Positions 44,793 to 53,878 of a DNA stretch of 63,202 nucleotides are shown piece after piece. This stretch comes from Symplocastrum torsivum CPER-KK1 (GTDB taxonomy: Bacteria > Cyanobacteriota > Cyanobacteriia > Cyanobacteriales > Coleofasciculaceae). The DNA lies in NCBI GenBank assembly GCA_019358875.1, contig JAHHIF010000039.1:1-63202 (forward strand), written 5' to 3'. Under the pieces are notes generated by a model. The model was not told the origin of the DNA and did no database searches. It saw nothing but the letters and a program-made list of their open reading frames with translations. The position numbers were made by a program, and so were the translations under genes. Position 1 is the stretch's first letter. Each line of letters begins with the position of its first letter.

Positions 44793-47429
44793 TCACTCCA
44801 ATACCTGCAAAAGTTGTTTAATCTTATCGCCCTGTCGTTGCATGAACTTCTCTGGGAAGCTTAATTCAACGGCAATTTTCCGAGTAGTAGAGTGACCGTT
44901 GTCTGAAGCAGGTGACAGTTCTATGGCTACGATTTGAGCCAAAAAGCGCTTTGGTAGCGGACTGTTTTTTTCCTTACTCAATAGCAAACCTACAAGGGGT
45001 TTGTCTTGTTGCATCCGCTCTAAGTCTTCTTCTCGAAGCATATTGCCAGAAGCGATGACATTGTTATCTAACTCCAGCCGTATACTTCTAGTCCCCAGTT
45101 CAGTAACTTCCCCAGGTAAAAAGTTTCCCTCGAAATATAACTGAGCTGCGGCTTGCACACGCTTGCGTACCTTCGTTCCAGTATCTGGTTGGAACTCGCG
45201 CAAGGAACGAATCAAACTACTAGCAAGGAATCTAAAGGAAGCAAGGGGGCGGTCTACATTATCACGCTTTTGGGAATACCACTCATTGACATCGGAATAG
45301 ATTACCAAAGCTAGAGCATCAAGTTGGCTACGAGTCAGATTGACAAAATCAATTGCTAAATAGGTTTGAGTTTCTTTCGTGGGTTTCCCCCGGATAATTC
45401 GCCCATTTAGAAACGCCCGCGCTCCAAAATCGCCCACTAGCTCGACTTCTACTTCATCCGGTAAGTTAGGGTAGGTATCCAGAGCAATCAGAACCCCTGT
45501 TTCAGAGATATTGATGGTTTTACCAACCCAACTCTTATCAATGCTGTGAACTATAGCCGTTAGGTGTCGCTGTAAGCGGTGTGTCTGGCGCAGTTGCGGT
45601 TGCTCAAAAGCCACCACCAAAGAAGCAACCAGCAGAATTAAGTTAAAGATGCACCACATTGCGTTGACTAGAACTGCCTCAGTATCCTCTGGGCGTAGAA
45701 TGAGCCAAAAGGGGACAGCAATTAGAGAACCAACGACGAGTGCAGCGACTACCAACAGACCCCGCACCGATTCCCAGTCGAAGTAGCGCTTCGTTACCGT
45801 TAGCCCTTTATCCGTAACGTTAAAGGAACCCAATTTAGGGTTAATCAGCGCCATGAAGGTGACATATCCGGCTTGGAACGCCATCACAAACTCAAAAACC
45901 TCGTTCCAGAAGGAAAACCGAACTCCCTTGTAAGTGATGTAGTTGGTATTCAGAGCAAGGAGAATATGGGGGAGAGCATAGGCTAAGGTTTCAGAACCCA
46001 AACCTTGGATGGGGTTAATGCCAAATAGTAGGAATGCCGTGGGTGCGATCGCATACATCAACCGAGGAAAGCCATAGAAAAAGTGCGAAGTCGCACTAAA
46101 ATAACAAAGGCGCTGCGCTAAGGTCAGATTCAGCTTGCGGTTGAACATTGGATTTTCCAACCGCAGAATTTGAGCCATCCCCCGTGCCCAGCGAACTTGC
46201 TGACCGACATAGGAGGAAAACTTCTCAGGCGCAAGCCCTGCTACCATAATTTTGTCGTAGTAGACTGACTCATACCCCAGAGAATGCAGGCGAAATGCTG
46301 TATGACAATCTTCTGTAACTGTTTCTGTCGCGATACCCCCAACCTGAAGCGCATACTCTTTGCGAATCACAGCCGCTGAACCGCAGAAAAAAGCAGCATT
46401 CCAGAAGTCGTTACCTTTTTGCAGTACCTTGTAAAAAAGTTCATTACCCACCGGAACTTTACCCTTAGTAAGCAAGTTACGCTCGAAAGGGTCAGGGTTA
46501 TAGAACCAGTGGGGCGTTTGCACAAACGCGACTTTTGGGTCGAAGAAAAAGCCCACCGTATGCTGGAGAAACTGCCGCGTTGGGATGTGGTCGCAGTCGA
46601 GGATAAGGACTAAATCACCATCAGTACGGCGAAAAGCAGTGTTGATATTACCCGCCTTAGCGTGTTCATTACTGTCCCGCGTTAGGAGTGTGCCGCCAAT
46701 GTCTTGGCAAACTTGGCGTAACTCTTCCCGACGGGCTTGAAAGGTTTCTCTTCGCGGGTCACCTTCCTTATATCGTTCTGGGCGACCATCATCGAGTATG
46801 TAAACACGTTTTTTATCGGCTGGGTAGTCAGTCGCGACAGCAGCCAATGCCGTCTTGCGAACAATTTCAACGTCTTCGTTGTAGGTCGGGATATAGATAT
46901 CGACCTTAAACCATTGGTCTTGAGGAAAATTGGCAAGATCAACGGGTTCGCGGTCTTTGAGTTTCAGGGTTTGAAAGTAGGCAAGTATCAGCGTCAAGAT
47001 TGCATATAGTTCTGCCCCGAATAACAGCACACAAAATAATCCGTTGAGCCAGCTATTAAAATTCAGGGTGTACGTCGTGCGGTAGTACAGGTAGCGTAGT
47101 GTTGTTACGATACTGAGCCACACCAAAAACAAGTGGAGGTACTCACTGGTTTTCTGGTCGGACTGTTGAGACTCAATTTGCACAATGCTTTGACCGACCC
47201 CCACAAGAAACAAGGCAACAAGACCCTGCTGCCAAACTTTCAGTGGCGTAACAATCAAAGGAACGGATAGCAACAGCAGTAGCAACGCGATCAATTTCAA
47301 CTGGTTCCATCCTAGGCGTGCCAACGCTCGATCAAAAAACCGAGGTAGACGTTCGACGAGCCAGACGGTTAACAAAGCACGAGGCTGCGGCCGCCGCATC
47401 AACCGAGTTCTGAATGAGGAAAATGCCAT
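44793..47429 (-). CDS. bcsA: Cellulose synthase catalytic subunit BcsA with PilZ domain
   Basis: 878 residues. An inner-membrane GT2 enzyme polymerising UDP-glucose and extruding the chain. Catalytic signatures: DDG 213-215, DCD 278-280, TED 372-374 and QQVRW 410-414, plus FFCGS and VQTPHWF. The gating loop is FNVTDKG 536-542. The PilZ domain has both c-di-GMP motifs, RQTHR (614-618) and NISETG (640-645), so activation by c-di-GMP is expected. About eight transmembrane segments. Last gene of the operon, 42 bases after bcsB. Confidence 0.96.
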   Translation of the reverse strand: MAFSSFRTRLMRRPQPRALLTVWLVERLPRFFDRALARLGWNQLKLIALLLLLLSVPLIVTPLKVWQQGLVALFLVGVGQSIVQIESQQSDQKTSEYLHLFLVWLSIVTTLRYLYYRTTYTLNFNSWLNGLFCVLLFGAELYAILTLILAYFQTLKLKDREPVDLANFPQDQWFKVDIYIPTYNEDVEIVRKTALAAVATDYPADKKRVYILDDGRPERYKEGDPRRETFQARREELRQVCQDIGGTLLTRDSNEHAKAGNINTAFRRTDGDLVLILDCDHIPTRQFLQHTVGFFFDPKVAFVQTPHWFYNPDPFERNLLTKGKVPVGNELFYKVLQKGNDFWNAAFFCGSAAVIRKEYALQVGGIATETVTEDCHTAFRLHSLGYESVYYDKIMVAGLAPEKFSSYVGQQVRWARGMAQILRLENPMFNRKLNLTLAQRLCYFSATSHFFYGFPRLMYAIAPTAFLLFGINPIQGLGSETLAYALPHILLALNTNYITYKGVRFSFWNEVFEFVMAFQAGYVTFMALINPKLGSFNVTDKGLTVTKRYFDWESVRGLLVVAALVVGSLIAVPFWLILRPEDTEAVLVNAMWCIFNLILLVASLVVAFEQPQLRQTHRLQRHLTAIVHSIDKSWVGKTINISETGVLIALDTYPNLPDEVEVELVGDFGARAFLNGRIIRGKPTKETQTYLAIDFVNLTRSQLDALALVIYSDVNEWYSQKRDNVDRPLASFRFLASSLIRSLREFQPDTGTKVRKRVQAAAQLYFEGNFLPGEVTELGTRSIRLELDNNVIASGNMLREEDLERMQQDKPLVGLLLSKEKNSPLPKRFLAQIVAIELSPASDNGHSTTRKIAVELSFPEKFMQRQGDKIKQLLQVLE

Positions 47430-47471
47430 TTCAACAAGAGGGGTTGGGGACTAAGGATTGGACCCGTTTGA

Positions 47472-50123
47472 CTACGTCTTATCAGTAATACGCTTGTCAG
47501 TGATGCGCTTGAGATACAGTTGACTAATGCCATAAAGCAAGAGTGCTATTCCTACAACAGCGATAGGGAGTATGAACCAGTGTTCTTGAATGAAGCGAGA
47601 TGCCTTACTGAGCAGAGTCGCATTCTCTATGCGGCTGGTTGAAGGAGCATCTTCCAGAAACTTAAGCTTGTAGGCATCAGGGTCATAACTAGAGGGATTT
47701 TCTTGGTTGCTGCTAATTAGTACCGTATCCTCTCGAAGTTGGAAGAACCAGGGGTCTTTGTTGATGACTTGCCGCACCTGATCTAAACCACTCTCCCTCT
47801 GAGCAGTGAGAGCCAATAATACGCGATCGCGGTTTGCCGGAGAGACTATTTGCTTAATCAGGCCTTCCGAATCCGGCCAAGTGTTGATGCTGCCTTGACT
47901 CCACTGACGTGACAGGGCACTACCTAAGCGAAAGCCACCCGATTCAAACACTTCGGGAAAAGGGAAATTTTCCCGAATCCCAATTCCGACAAGATGATGG
48001 CTCTTGCGGATATCGGGAGGCAGTGTACTGGCCGTATAAACCGCTAGCTGAACTGAATCTGCTCGACTCAGCCGTCCCAAGCGTTCACTAATGGCAAGTA
48101 GCGTCAGCAAATCCGCATCCGAGGGAGGGTCTGGTACAACAACTGCTGTACTTGACAAATCCTGAGGAGCTGTAAATGGATAACCCGATCGCAACAGTTT
48201 TAGATCTGGCAGTTGTACAAAGGTATCTCGGTTGAGATTGAAGCTAGTGTCTGAGTGCAGGGTACCCGTTAGTTGTTGGTCAGTTACCCTACCGCATTTC
48301 GCGGGTTCTCTAGGATTAAGCCGGAACGCGACTCTGAGTTTGGAGTTGGGCTGAATCAACTCGGCAGGCAAATCCACCTTTAGGCTTTCTCGATTCCCTC
48401 CTTTGTCGGAATTTAACCGTGCCCCGCCGATGAAAACATCATCCAGTAATACTTCTACCGCAGAAGTTCTCGGATTCACCTGCGGTCCGTAGCTGTAACG
48501 CAGGGTCATCGAACTCCCCCGCTTAAATCGGTCATCCGGTAAAGCCCGAAAATCGATCTCAATCGGCGGTGCCCCAGAACCTCGAACCGTGACATCTTTA
48601 AATGGCTCACCGTTAACTTGAGTTTTGATGTCGCTGAGGGCAAAAGAATTCTTGTCTGGTAAGTAACGGGGCCACTGACGAGGCGGAGGTGCTGACACTT
48701 CCTTAAGGTCGGAGACTAAGATTGCCTGACCTGTGCCAATTTTACTGGGGTCTGGTTGTACCAAAAACTGTGCTGCCTTAGCAACACCGACTGGTCCATT
48801 TCCGGTAGCGACTAAAACAGGGACACTACCGTCTTGAGCTGTCGCCAGCATCAGTACGCCAACATCATCAGGTAAAGGACTCTTATTGCCATCCAGAATC
48901 TGGTTACCTGCAATGCTATAGGGTAGATCCAAATCCTCTAAACCGGGCTGATCTTCCGGAGTACCAATAATCACCAATCGCTCGTTTGCCTCTACTTGGT
49001 CAATATCTTCAACCAAACGAGTTTCAATCGGGCGAAAATCAGCGAGTCTACCTAATGCGGATTGAAGACGGGGCGCGGCAGTTAACCAGGCTTCACCGAG
49101 CTTCGGCAGCAGGTAAGCGATGCGATTCGGCTCCAAACTGAGTTCGTCAAAGAATGGATAAGGATAGCCACTAAAACTTAAGGGAACAGCTTGAGACTGG
49201 TATCCCAACACCAACTTTGAATCAGGCAGAATCTCAGTCCAAAGGGTCGGGTCGCTTGGGTCACTGCATTGGGGGTCGGTATTTTGCTGGACGACAACGG
49301 AGAGGTCATTGTAGTCCTGAATCACACCGGGCGGGATATTGAACGCCACGCTTCCCACCTCTGCCTCTTTGCGGTTCAGCGGTACACTGCCTACACTGCG
49401 ATCGTTAACTCGCACGGTTAGGTTGGAGCGATTGGCAAGCAAGGAGGGTGAGTGCTGGAAGCGGATCAGTGCCTTAGCCGATTGCATTTTCCAGCCATGG
49501 GGACGGGTAAAGCCAAGCCGCGCTTCGGAATAGATACCCTGTAAACGGAAGCGATTGCCTACAACAGGAGAGCGATTAAACTCCAAGACATATTGACCTG
49601 TTGGGAGTGTCTCGGCGGTAGAAGTGTCTTCACTTGGACTATCTTCTACTGTCTCTTGTACAGGCTCACGGCGACGGGTGGGAGCTGGTTCGTCTGCTAT
49701 AGGTGGAGGGGCAGAGCGGGGTGCAGGGCGTGGGGCAACATTTTGCCGTTGTTGTGGTGCTGATTGCCGCTGTTGTGGTGCTGGTGCAGGAGACGTTCGC
49801 CTTTGAGCGGGGGGGACAGCTTGCCGTTGGGGTGAGGACGGACTTTGCTGTTTGGGAGGGGAAGCGGGTCGAGGCTTGTAGACAGGGGGTTTAGCTGGAG
49901 AACTGGGTAAGGCGTAGTCGCGGATAAATTGGTCTTCCTGTTCTTTGAGATTACCATCGCTTTGAGCAGTGACCAGGGTTGTTGTTATCCCCAGTGTTAA
50001 GACCACTACACCACAAAATAGGAACAGCCACAGGAGTAGACTTGCGATCGCAGAGCGAGGACTTCGTTGTCTGCGATTGGCAGTAGTCGTTGTGGGTTGA
50101 GAGTGAGGAAACAAGCGTTTCAT
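47472..50123 (-). CDS. bcsB: Cellulose synthase periplasmic subunit BcsB
   Basis: 883 residues from the ATG at 50123; a GTG at 50138 would add five. An N-terminal membrane anchor (SLLLWLFLFCGVVVLTLGI) is followed by a Pro/Gln/Arg-rich linker (about 60-150), paired carbohydrate-binding and flavodoxin-like modules typical of BcsB (SFSGYPYPFFDELSL, VLVATGNGPVGVAKAAQFL), and a C-terminal membrane helix near the end (FILPIAVVGIALLLYG) that pairs with BcsA. BcsB guides the glucan through the periplasm. The long disordered N-terminal linker is longer than in enterobacterial BcsB. Confidence 0.93.
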   Translation of the reverse strand: MKRLFPHSQPTTTTANRRQRSPRSAIASLLLWLFLFCGVVVLTLGITTTLVTAQSDGNLKEQEDQFIRDYALPSSPAKPPVYKPRPASPPKQQSPSSPQRQAVPPAQRRTSPAPAPQQRQSAPQQRQNVAPRPAPRSAPPPIADEPAPTRRREPVQETVEDSPSEDTSTAETLPTGQYVLEFNRSPVVGNRFRLQGIYSEARLGFTRPHGWKMQSAKALIRFQHSPSLLANRSNLTVRVNDRSVGSVPLNRKEAEVGSVAFNIPPGVIQDYNDLSVVVQQNTDPQCSDPSDPTLWTEILPDSKLVLGYQSQAVPLSFSGYPYPFFDELSLEPNRIAYLLPKLGEAWLTAAPRLQSALGRLADFRPIETRLVEDIDQVEANERLVIIGTPEDQPGLEDLDLPYSIAGNQILDGNKSPLPDDVGVLMLATAQDGSVPVLVATGNGPVGVAKAAQFLVQPDPSKIGTGQAILVSDLKEVSAPPPRQWPRYLPDKNSFALSDIKTQVNGEPFKDVTVRGSGAPPIEIDFRALPDDRFKRGSSMTLRYSYGPQVNPRTSAVEVLLDDVFIGGARLNSDKGGNRESLKVDLPAELIQPNSKLRVAFRLNPREPAKCGRVTDQQLTGTLHSDTSFNLNRDTFVQLPDLKLLRSGYPFTAPQDLSSTAVVVPDPPSDADLLTLLAISERLGRLSRADSVQLAVYTASTLPPDIRKSHHLVGIGIRENFPFPEVFESGGFRLGSALSRQWSQGSINTWPDSEGLIKQIVSPANRDRVLLALTAQRESGLDQVRQVINKDPWFFQLREDTVLISSNQENPSSYDPDAYKLKFLEDAPSTSRIENATLLSKASRFIQEHWFILPIAVVGIALLLYGISQLYLKRITDKRITDKT

Positions 50124-50210
50124 GGAAGTAAGTTTCACCTTGGTCGCGAGGCGGTCAGTATTTTTATCAATTAACTTTAGTGATGCTAAATATCCCTGAG
50201 GACTTTTCTA

Positions 50211-51530
50211 TTAGGGTTGTAGGAGTTGAGAGGGAATTGCGGTGGGAGGCAACAGCCCTAGTCCAGCCAGGTTCTGGATGTAGTAAGCGGATTCATCATC
50301 CCAAATCCCTTGGTTATATCGAGGTAAAAGTTTCTGCTCTAACAGTTGCCCAGCCATATCTGGGTCAATTAACTGGAGGGCGGGATATAGCATCGCGTAT
50401 TGAGAAGTTGCCTCGTAATTTACTGTCGGTTTCCCCTGAAGATTAATTCGTGCTGGAATCCGCGATGAAGATCGCAGTTGCGTTTGGAGATGCTTCGTGG
50501 CAGTGCGTAGGTAACGCTCTGCTTCAGGTGACTGGAACAAAGCGGCATCCCAAGCAACCCGCCACCAAACGCGGTAGGCATCGAAACTGTAGACACTCTG
50601 AAGTTGGCTAGAGCTTGGGATTGGCTGGAATTTCCCCGTTTTGGTATCGAGTGCGATCCAATCGCTTGGCAAGCCTACGGTAGAAACCTGAGAAGACTTT
50701 TCGAGAACCTCATAGCTACTGTCTACTAAACTCAACCAATCATGGTTGGGGTCAACCTGAGCAAACAGGCGAAAAGCATAAGGCGCAAGGTAAGACGGGT
50801 TAAGGTATAGGGTAGAGGGCGAGGGGACAAAGGCTTCTACAGGCCCAGGTAAGAGATAACGCTTGCCTTTTGGCTCGGCTATCGTGGAAAATTTCCACAA
50901 ATCATTGAGTTTGGTGCGTGCTAGCTCTAGGTATTCTGGACGATTCCAGCGACGTGAGGCAAGGATGAGAGCTGTAACGGCATCAATGTCGGCATCGCTG
51001 GCAAAATTTTTGTCAATGGGTCCCCATTTACCCGCTTGATTCTTTCCCCACTTCCAAGCCCAAAGTTGGTCAATGGGTTCGCCTTTTGCTCCAATGCGCT
51101 TGAGGTTTTTTTCTGCCCAGTCTAAGGTAAGGGCAAAGGTAGTAGGGTCATCGAGGATTACTGCCCGCAGCATGGCGTAGGCTTGTCCTTCAGAGGTTGA
51201 GCGATCGCTAGCTTCAAAGTCAATCACTCGCCCGTCTTCTTGAATAAATTTGTCTCGGTAAATCAACCAACTTTCTTCGAGCAGTTCCCGGTTAGCGGTC
51301 GATTCGGGTAGGGATGGGGAACTGGCGACAGGCGATGCACTTGTCTGGGGTGATGCTTCTGGTGCTTGGGAGGAATCTGTTTGGGGCGGTGGTGTAGAGG
51401 ATATGGAAATACAGCCAGCTAGACCCAATAAAATTGTGACGGTGGTAAGGTTCTTGAGAAACCACCGAGGCTTTTTGGCAGAAGCCGTCAATCTTAGTAC
51501 CCGAACTAAAACCAGCATTTTCACAATCAT
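50211..51530 (-). CDS. bcsZ: GH8 endoglucanase BcsZ, lipoprotein-like
   Basis: 439 residues from the ATG at 51530, 13 bases after the TPR gene; the frame is open 39 codons further into that gene. A lipoprotein signal (FLKNLTTVTILLGLAGC) leads to a Ser/Pro/Ala linker and a GH8 domain. The acid Glu lies in LLEESWLIYRDKF and the Asp region is FASDADIDAVTALI. It trims glucan during cellulose secretion, as BcsZ does in proteobacterial operons; the lipid anchor would place it in the envelope. Confidence 0.92.
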   Translation of the reverse strand: MIVKMLVLVRVLRLTASAKKPRWFLKNLTTVTILLGLAGCISISSTPPPQTDSSQAPEASPQTSASPVASSPSLPESTANRELLEESWLIYRDKFIQEDGRVIDFEASDRSTSEGQAYAMLRAVILDDPTTFALTLDWAEKNLKRIGAKGEPIDQLWAWKWGKNQAGKWGPIDKNFASDADIDAVTALILASRRWNRPEYLELARTKLNDLWKFSTIAEPKGKRYLLPGPVEAFVPSPSTLYLNPSYLAPYAFRLFAQVDPNHDWLSLVDSSYEVLEKSSQVSTVGLPSDWIALDTKTGKFQPIPSSSQLQSVYSFDAYRVWWRVAWDAALFQSPEAERYLRTATKHLQTQLRSSSRIPARINLQGKPTVNYEATSQYAMLYPALQLIDPDMAGQLLEQKLLPRYNQGIWDDESAYYIQNLAGLGLLPPTAIPSQLLQP

Positions 51531-51543
51531 CTGGGCTTGCAAG

Positions 51544-53874
51544 TTAAAAACGTTCCCAGGGGGGTTGAAATCCTCGTCGTCGCAGGAAGTCTTCTTGGAT
51601 TTGCTGCCTTTGGCGAGATAAATCGCTGTTAGAAGCCCCCCTCTCAATTTGTTCGAGTTGCAGTTGTTCGACTGCTGTAAGCGCCTCTAGCTGTAAGTCT
51701 TTAGCCCTACTTAAGCTAATCAGTGACTGGCGCACTGTCAAGTCATTAGGCTTAATAGCGATCGCTTGAGAATAAAGATTGGTAGCATCATCAAAACGTC
51801 GTTGTTGAAACCGAATCCCGCCTAAAGCTGATAGCGCCTCAATGTTACTCGGTTGAGCTGCCAAAATCGCTTCATAAGCAAGGCTTGCAAATTCTAAATC
51901 GTTAATAGATTGAGCTAATTGTCCTTGTAAAAAATAGCTACCGATATTGTAAGGGTCACGAGCCACTAACTGAGCTACCCGTGCCCTCGCTTGCTCTGGA
52001 GAGCGCTTGGCTAGCACCTGAATGGCTCGCACCTGTACGGGGATGTTATTCGGATCAAATTGAAGCAGGGCATTGTATAAAGGTTCCCGTCGTGCGTCTG
52101 CTGGTAGAGTGCCAACTAAGGCAAAAAGTTCTGGTGGCGCAACGGTGGGCGGTTGTGTCTGTAGCCAATAATTCAAAACAGCCTCTGCTTGTGACTCGTC
52201 TATTAGCTTAGCCTCATAAGCCAGTGTTGTCCGGGCAAGCTGAAGTGTTAAATCTTGAGGATTACGAGCTACCAATTGGTCAAAAATCGCCAGCGCTTCA
52301 ACAGGTCGATTTTGTTGTAAGCGAACACCTGAAAGTCCTTGCAGAGCTGCATTCAAAATATCACTATCCGCTAAGTTGCTAGCAATCAACCCTTGGTAGC
52401 GTTGGGCGCTGGCTTCCAAGTTTCCTTCACGGCGCTCAATTTCTGCTGCTAGCAATTGTGGTGCTAAATCCCTTGCCCCAACGCTAGTTGCAGCATAAGC
52501 GGCTAAAGCAGTTCTTGCGCCAATTAGGTCATTTCCTTCGATTAATAGCTGAGCAGTTCTGAAGTTCAGAAACGGTACATTGACACCTGATGCAAGCAGA
52601 TTTTGATAAATCGGGAGAAATTCCGCTCCTGGTGGGTCAATTCCTGCCAAAGCTTGCGCGATCGCATTCTGCTGGATTGGGTCGGTCGGTAGAGGCCCAA
52701 GGGCACTCGCAAGACGTATTCTCAAGTCAGCCTGAGAAATCAAACCTAGTTCACTTTCCAGCGCCAGTTGTTTAACCACCAGACTGCGGTCATCCGGTTG
52801 CAGGGCGCTTAGTTGTCGGTACAGTTGTAGAGCGGTTTGTTGTCCCTGAGGTAGTCCACTCAAAACATCAGCAACTTCACGCAGCAAACTTGGCTCAGGG
52901 TTGGGAGTTTGCTCTAATGCCTGAAGGTAAAGATTACCGACTTGCTCTTGCAGGCTAGAGTTGTTGCTCTGAGTCCGAATTTCATTAAGTGATCGCGCTA
53001 ATGGCAAGATCGCATCTGGGTTACCTTGTAATGGCTCTAATACTACCAAGGCTTGAGTCACCTGTTGATTTGCTAGATAGCTTAAAGAGAGTGCTGCACG
53101 AGTTTGGATTGCCAAGTCATCTAATGTTTTTGAGGTTCTAAGCTGCGCCTCTAGAACCTGCACCGCCTGAGCAGGATTGCCTGTTTCGCGTAAGGCACGG
53201 GCATAAGCAATTACAGAATACTCTGTAATTGCTTTTCCGGTGGCTTGGTAGCGGTTAAAGAGTTCGAGTCCCTGTTGAGGATTGCCGCTATTGGTATATG
53301 CTTCTGCGGCTCCCACCAGCACTTCTGGCGTTGGATTTGCTTGCAGCGCAATTTGATAATCCGCCAGCGCTTCGGCAAACCGTTGCTGATAACTGTATAG
53401 TTGTCCTCGTAGCCCACGAGCTTCCGCATCATTGGGATTCAAGTTCAGCAGTGTCGTTAGTGCTTCAATCCCCGTTAGTTGCCACTCTGAGCGATAGCTA
53501 CCGAGTAGACCAACCGCCCTTAGCGCAAGCTCATTGTTAGGGTCTTGAGCTAGTACATCTTGATAAGCTTGCCATGCTTGGGGAATCAGCCCTTGTCGCC
53601 TGTACGCGATCGCTAAACCTAACTTGGCTTCTAACAATTGAGGATACTGTCGGCGGGCTTGCTCAAAAAGTGCGATCGCGTCTTGGACTCGCCCCTGCCT
53701 CAGGAGTGTGAACGCTTGTTGTACAGCCGCAGGTACAGTCTGAGCCTGCACAACGGAAATACTTGTCAGAATTGGCACACTCACCAATAGCCCTGCTACT
53801 CCTAACCAAATCACCATCCCTCCACTCAGAGATTTGAGGCGATGTTTATTAACTCTGCCACTCAGTTGACTCAT
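51544..53874 (-). CDS. TPR protein, BcsC N-terminal-like periplasmic scaffold
   Basis: 776 residues: a signal segment (MVIWLGVAGLLVSVPILTSISVVQAQ), then tetratricopeptide repeats along almost the whole length (for example ALADYQIALQANPTPEVLVGA, AYEAILAAQPSNIEALSALGGI). In proteobacteria BcsC joins such TPRs to a C-terminal outer-membrane barrel; here the protein ends after the TPRs with RRGFQPPWERF and no barrel. Its start is 4 bases past the stop of the barrel-like gene, so the two BcsC halves seem to be separate, translationally coupled genes in swapped order. Confidence 0.88.
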   Translation of the reverse strand: MSQLSGRVNKHRLKSLSGGMVIWLGVAGLLVSVPILTSISVVQAQTVPAAVQQAFTLLRQGRVQDAIALFEQARRQYPQLLEAKLGLAIAYRRQGLIPQAWQAYQDVLAQDPNNELALRAVGLLGSYRSEWQLTGIEALTTLLNLNPNDAEARGLRGQLYSYQQRFAEALADYQIALQANPTPEVLVGAAEAYTNSGNPQQGLELFNRYQATGKAITEYSVIAYARALRETGNPAQAVQVLEAQLRTSKTLDDLAIQTRAALSLSYLANQQVTQALVVLEPLQGNPDAILPLARSLNEIRTQSNNSSLQEQVGNLYLQALEQTPNPEPSLLREVADVLSGLPQGQQTALQLYRQLSALQPDDRSLVVKQLALESELGLISQADLRIRLASALGPLPTDPIQQNAIAQALAGIDPPGAEFLPIYQNLLASGVNVPFLNFRTAQLLIEGNDLIGARTALAAYAATSVGARDLAPQLLAAEIERREGNLEASAQRYQGLIASNLADSDILNAALQGLSGVRLQQNRPVEALAIFDQLVARNPQDLTLQLARTTLAYEAKLIDESQAEAVLNYWLQTQPPTVAPPELFALVGTLPADARREPLYNALLQFDPNNIPVQVRAIQVLAKRSPEQARARVAQLVARDPYNIGSYFLQGQLAQSINDLEFASLAYEAILAAQPSNIEALSALGGIRFQQRRFDDATNLYSQAIAIKPNDLTVRQSLISLSRAKDLQLEALTAVEQLQLEQIERGASNSDLSRQRQQIQEDFLRRRGFQPPWERF

Positions 53875-53878
53875 GGAG

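Noticed and set aside
53260..53285. tRNA-like GAGTTCGAGTCCC stretch
   Set aside because: It lies within the TPR gene's coding frame and no cloverleaf can be built around it.
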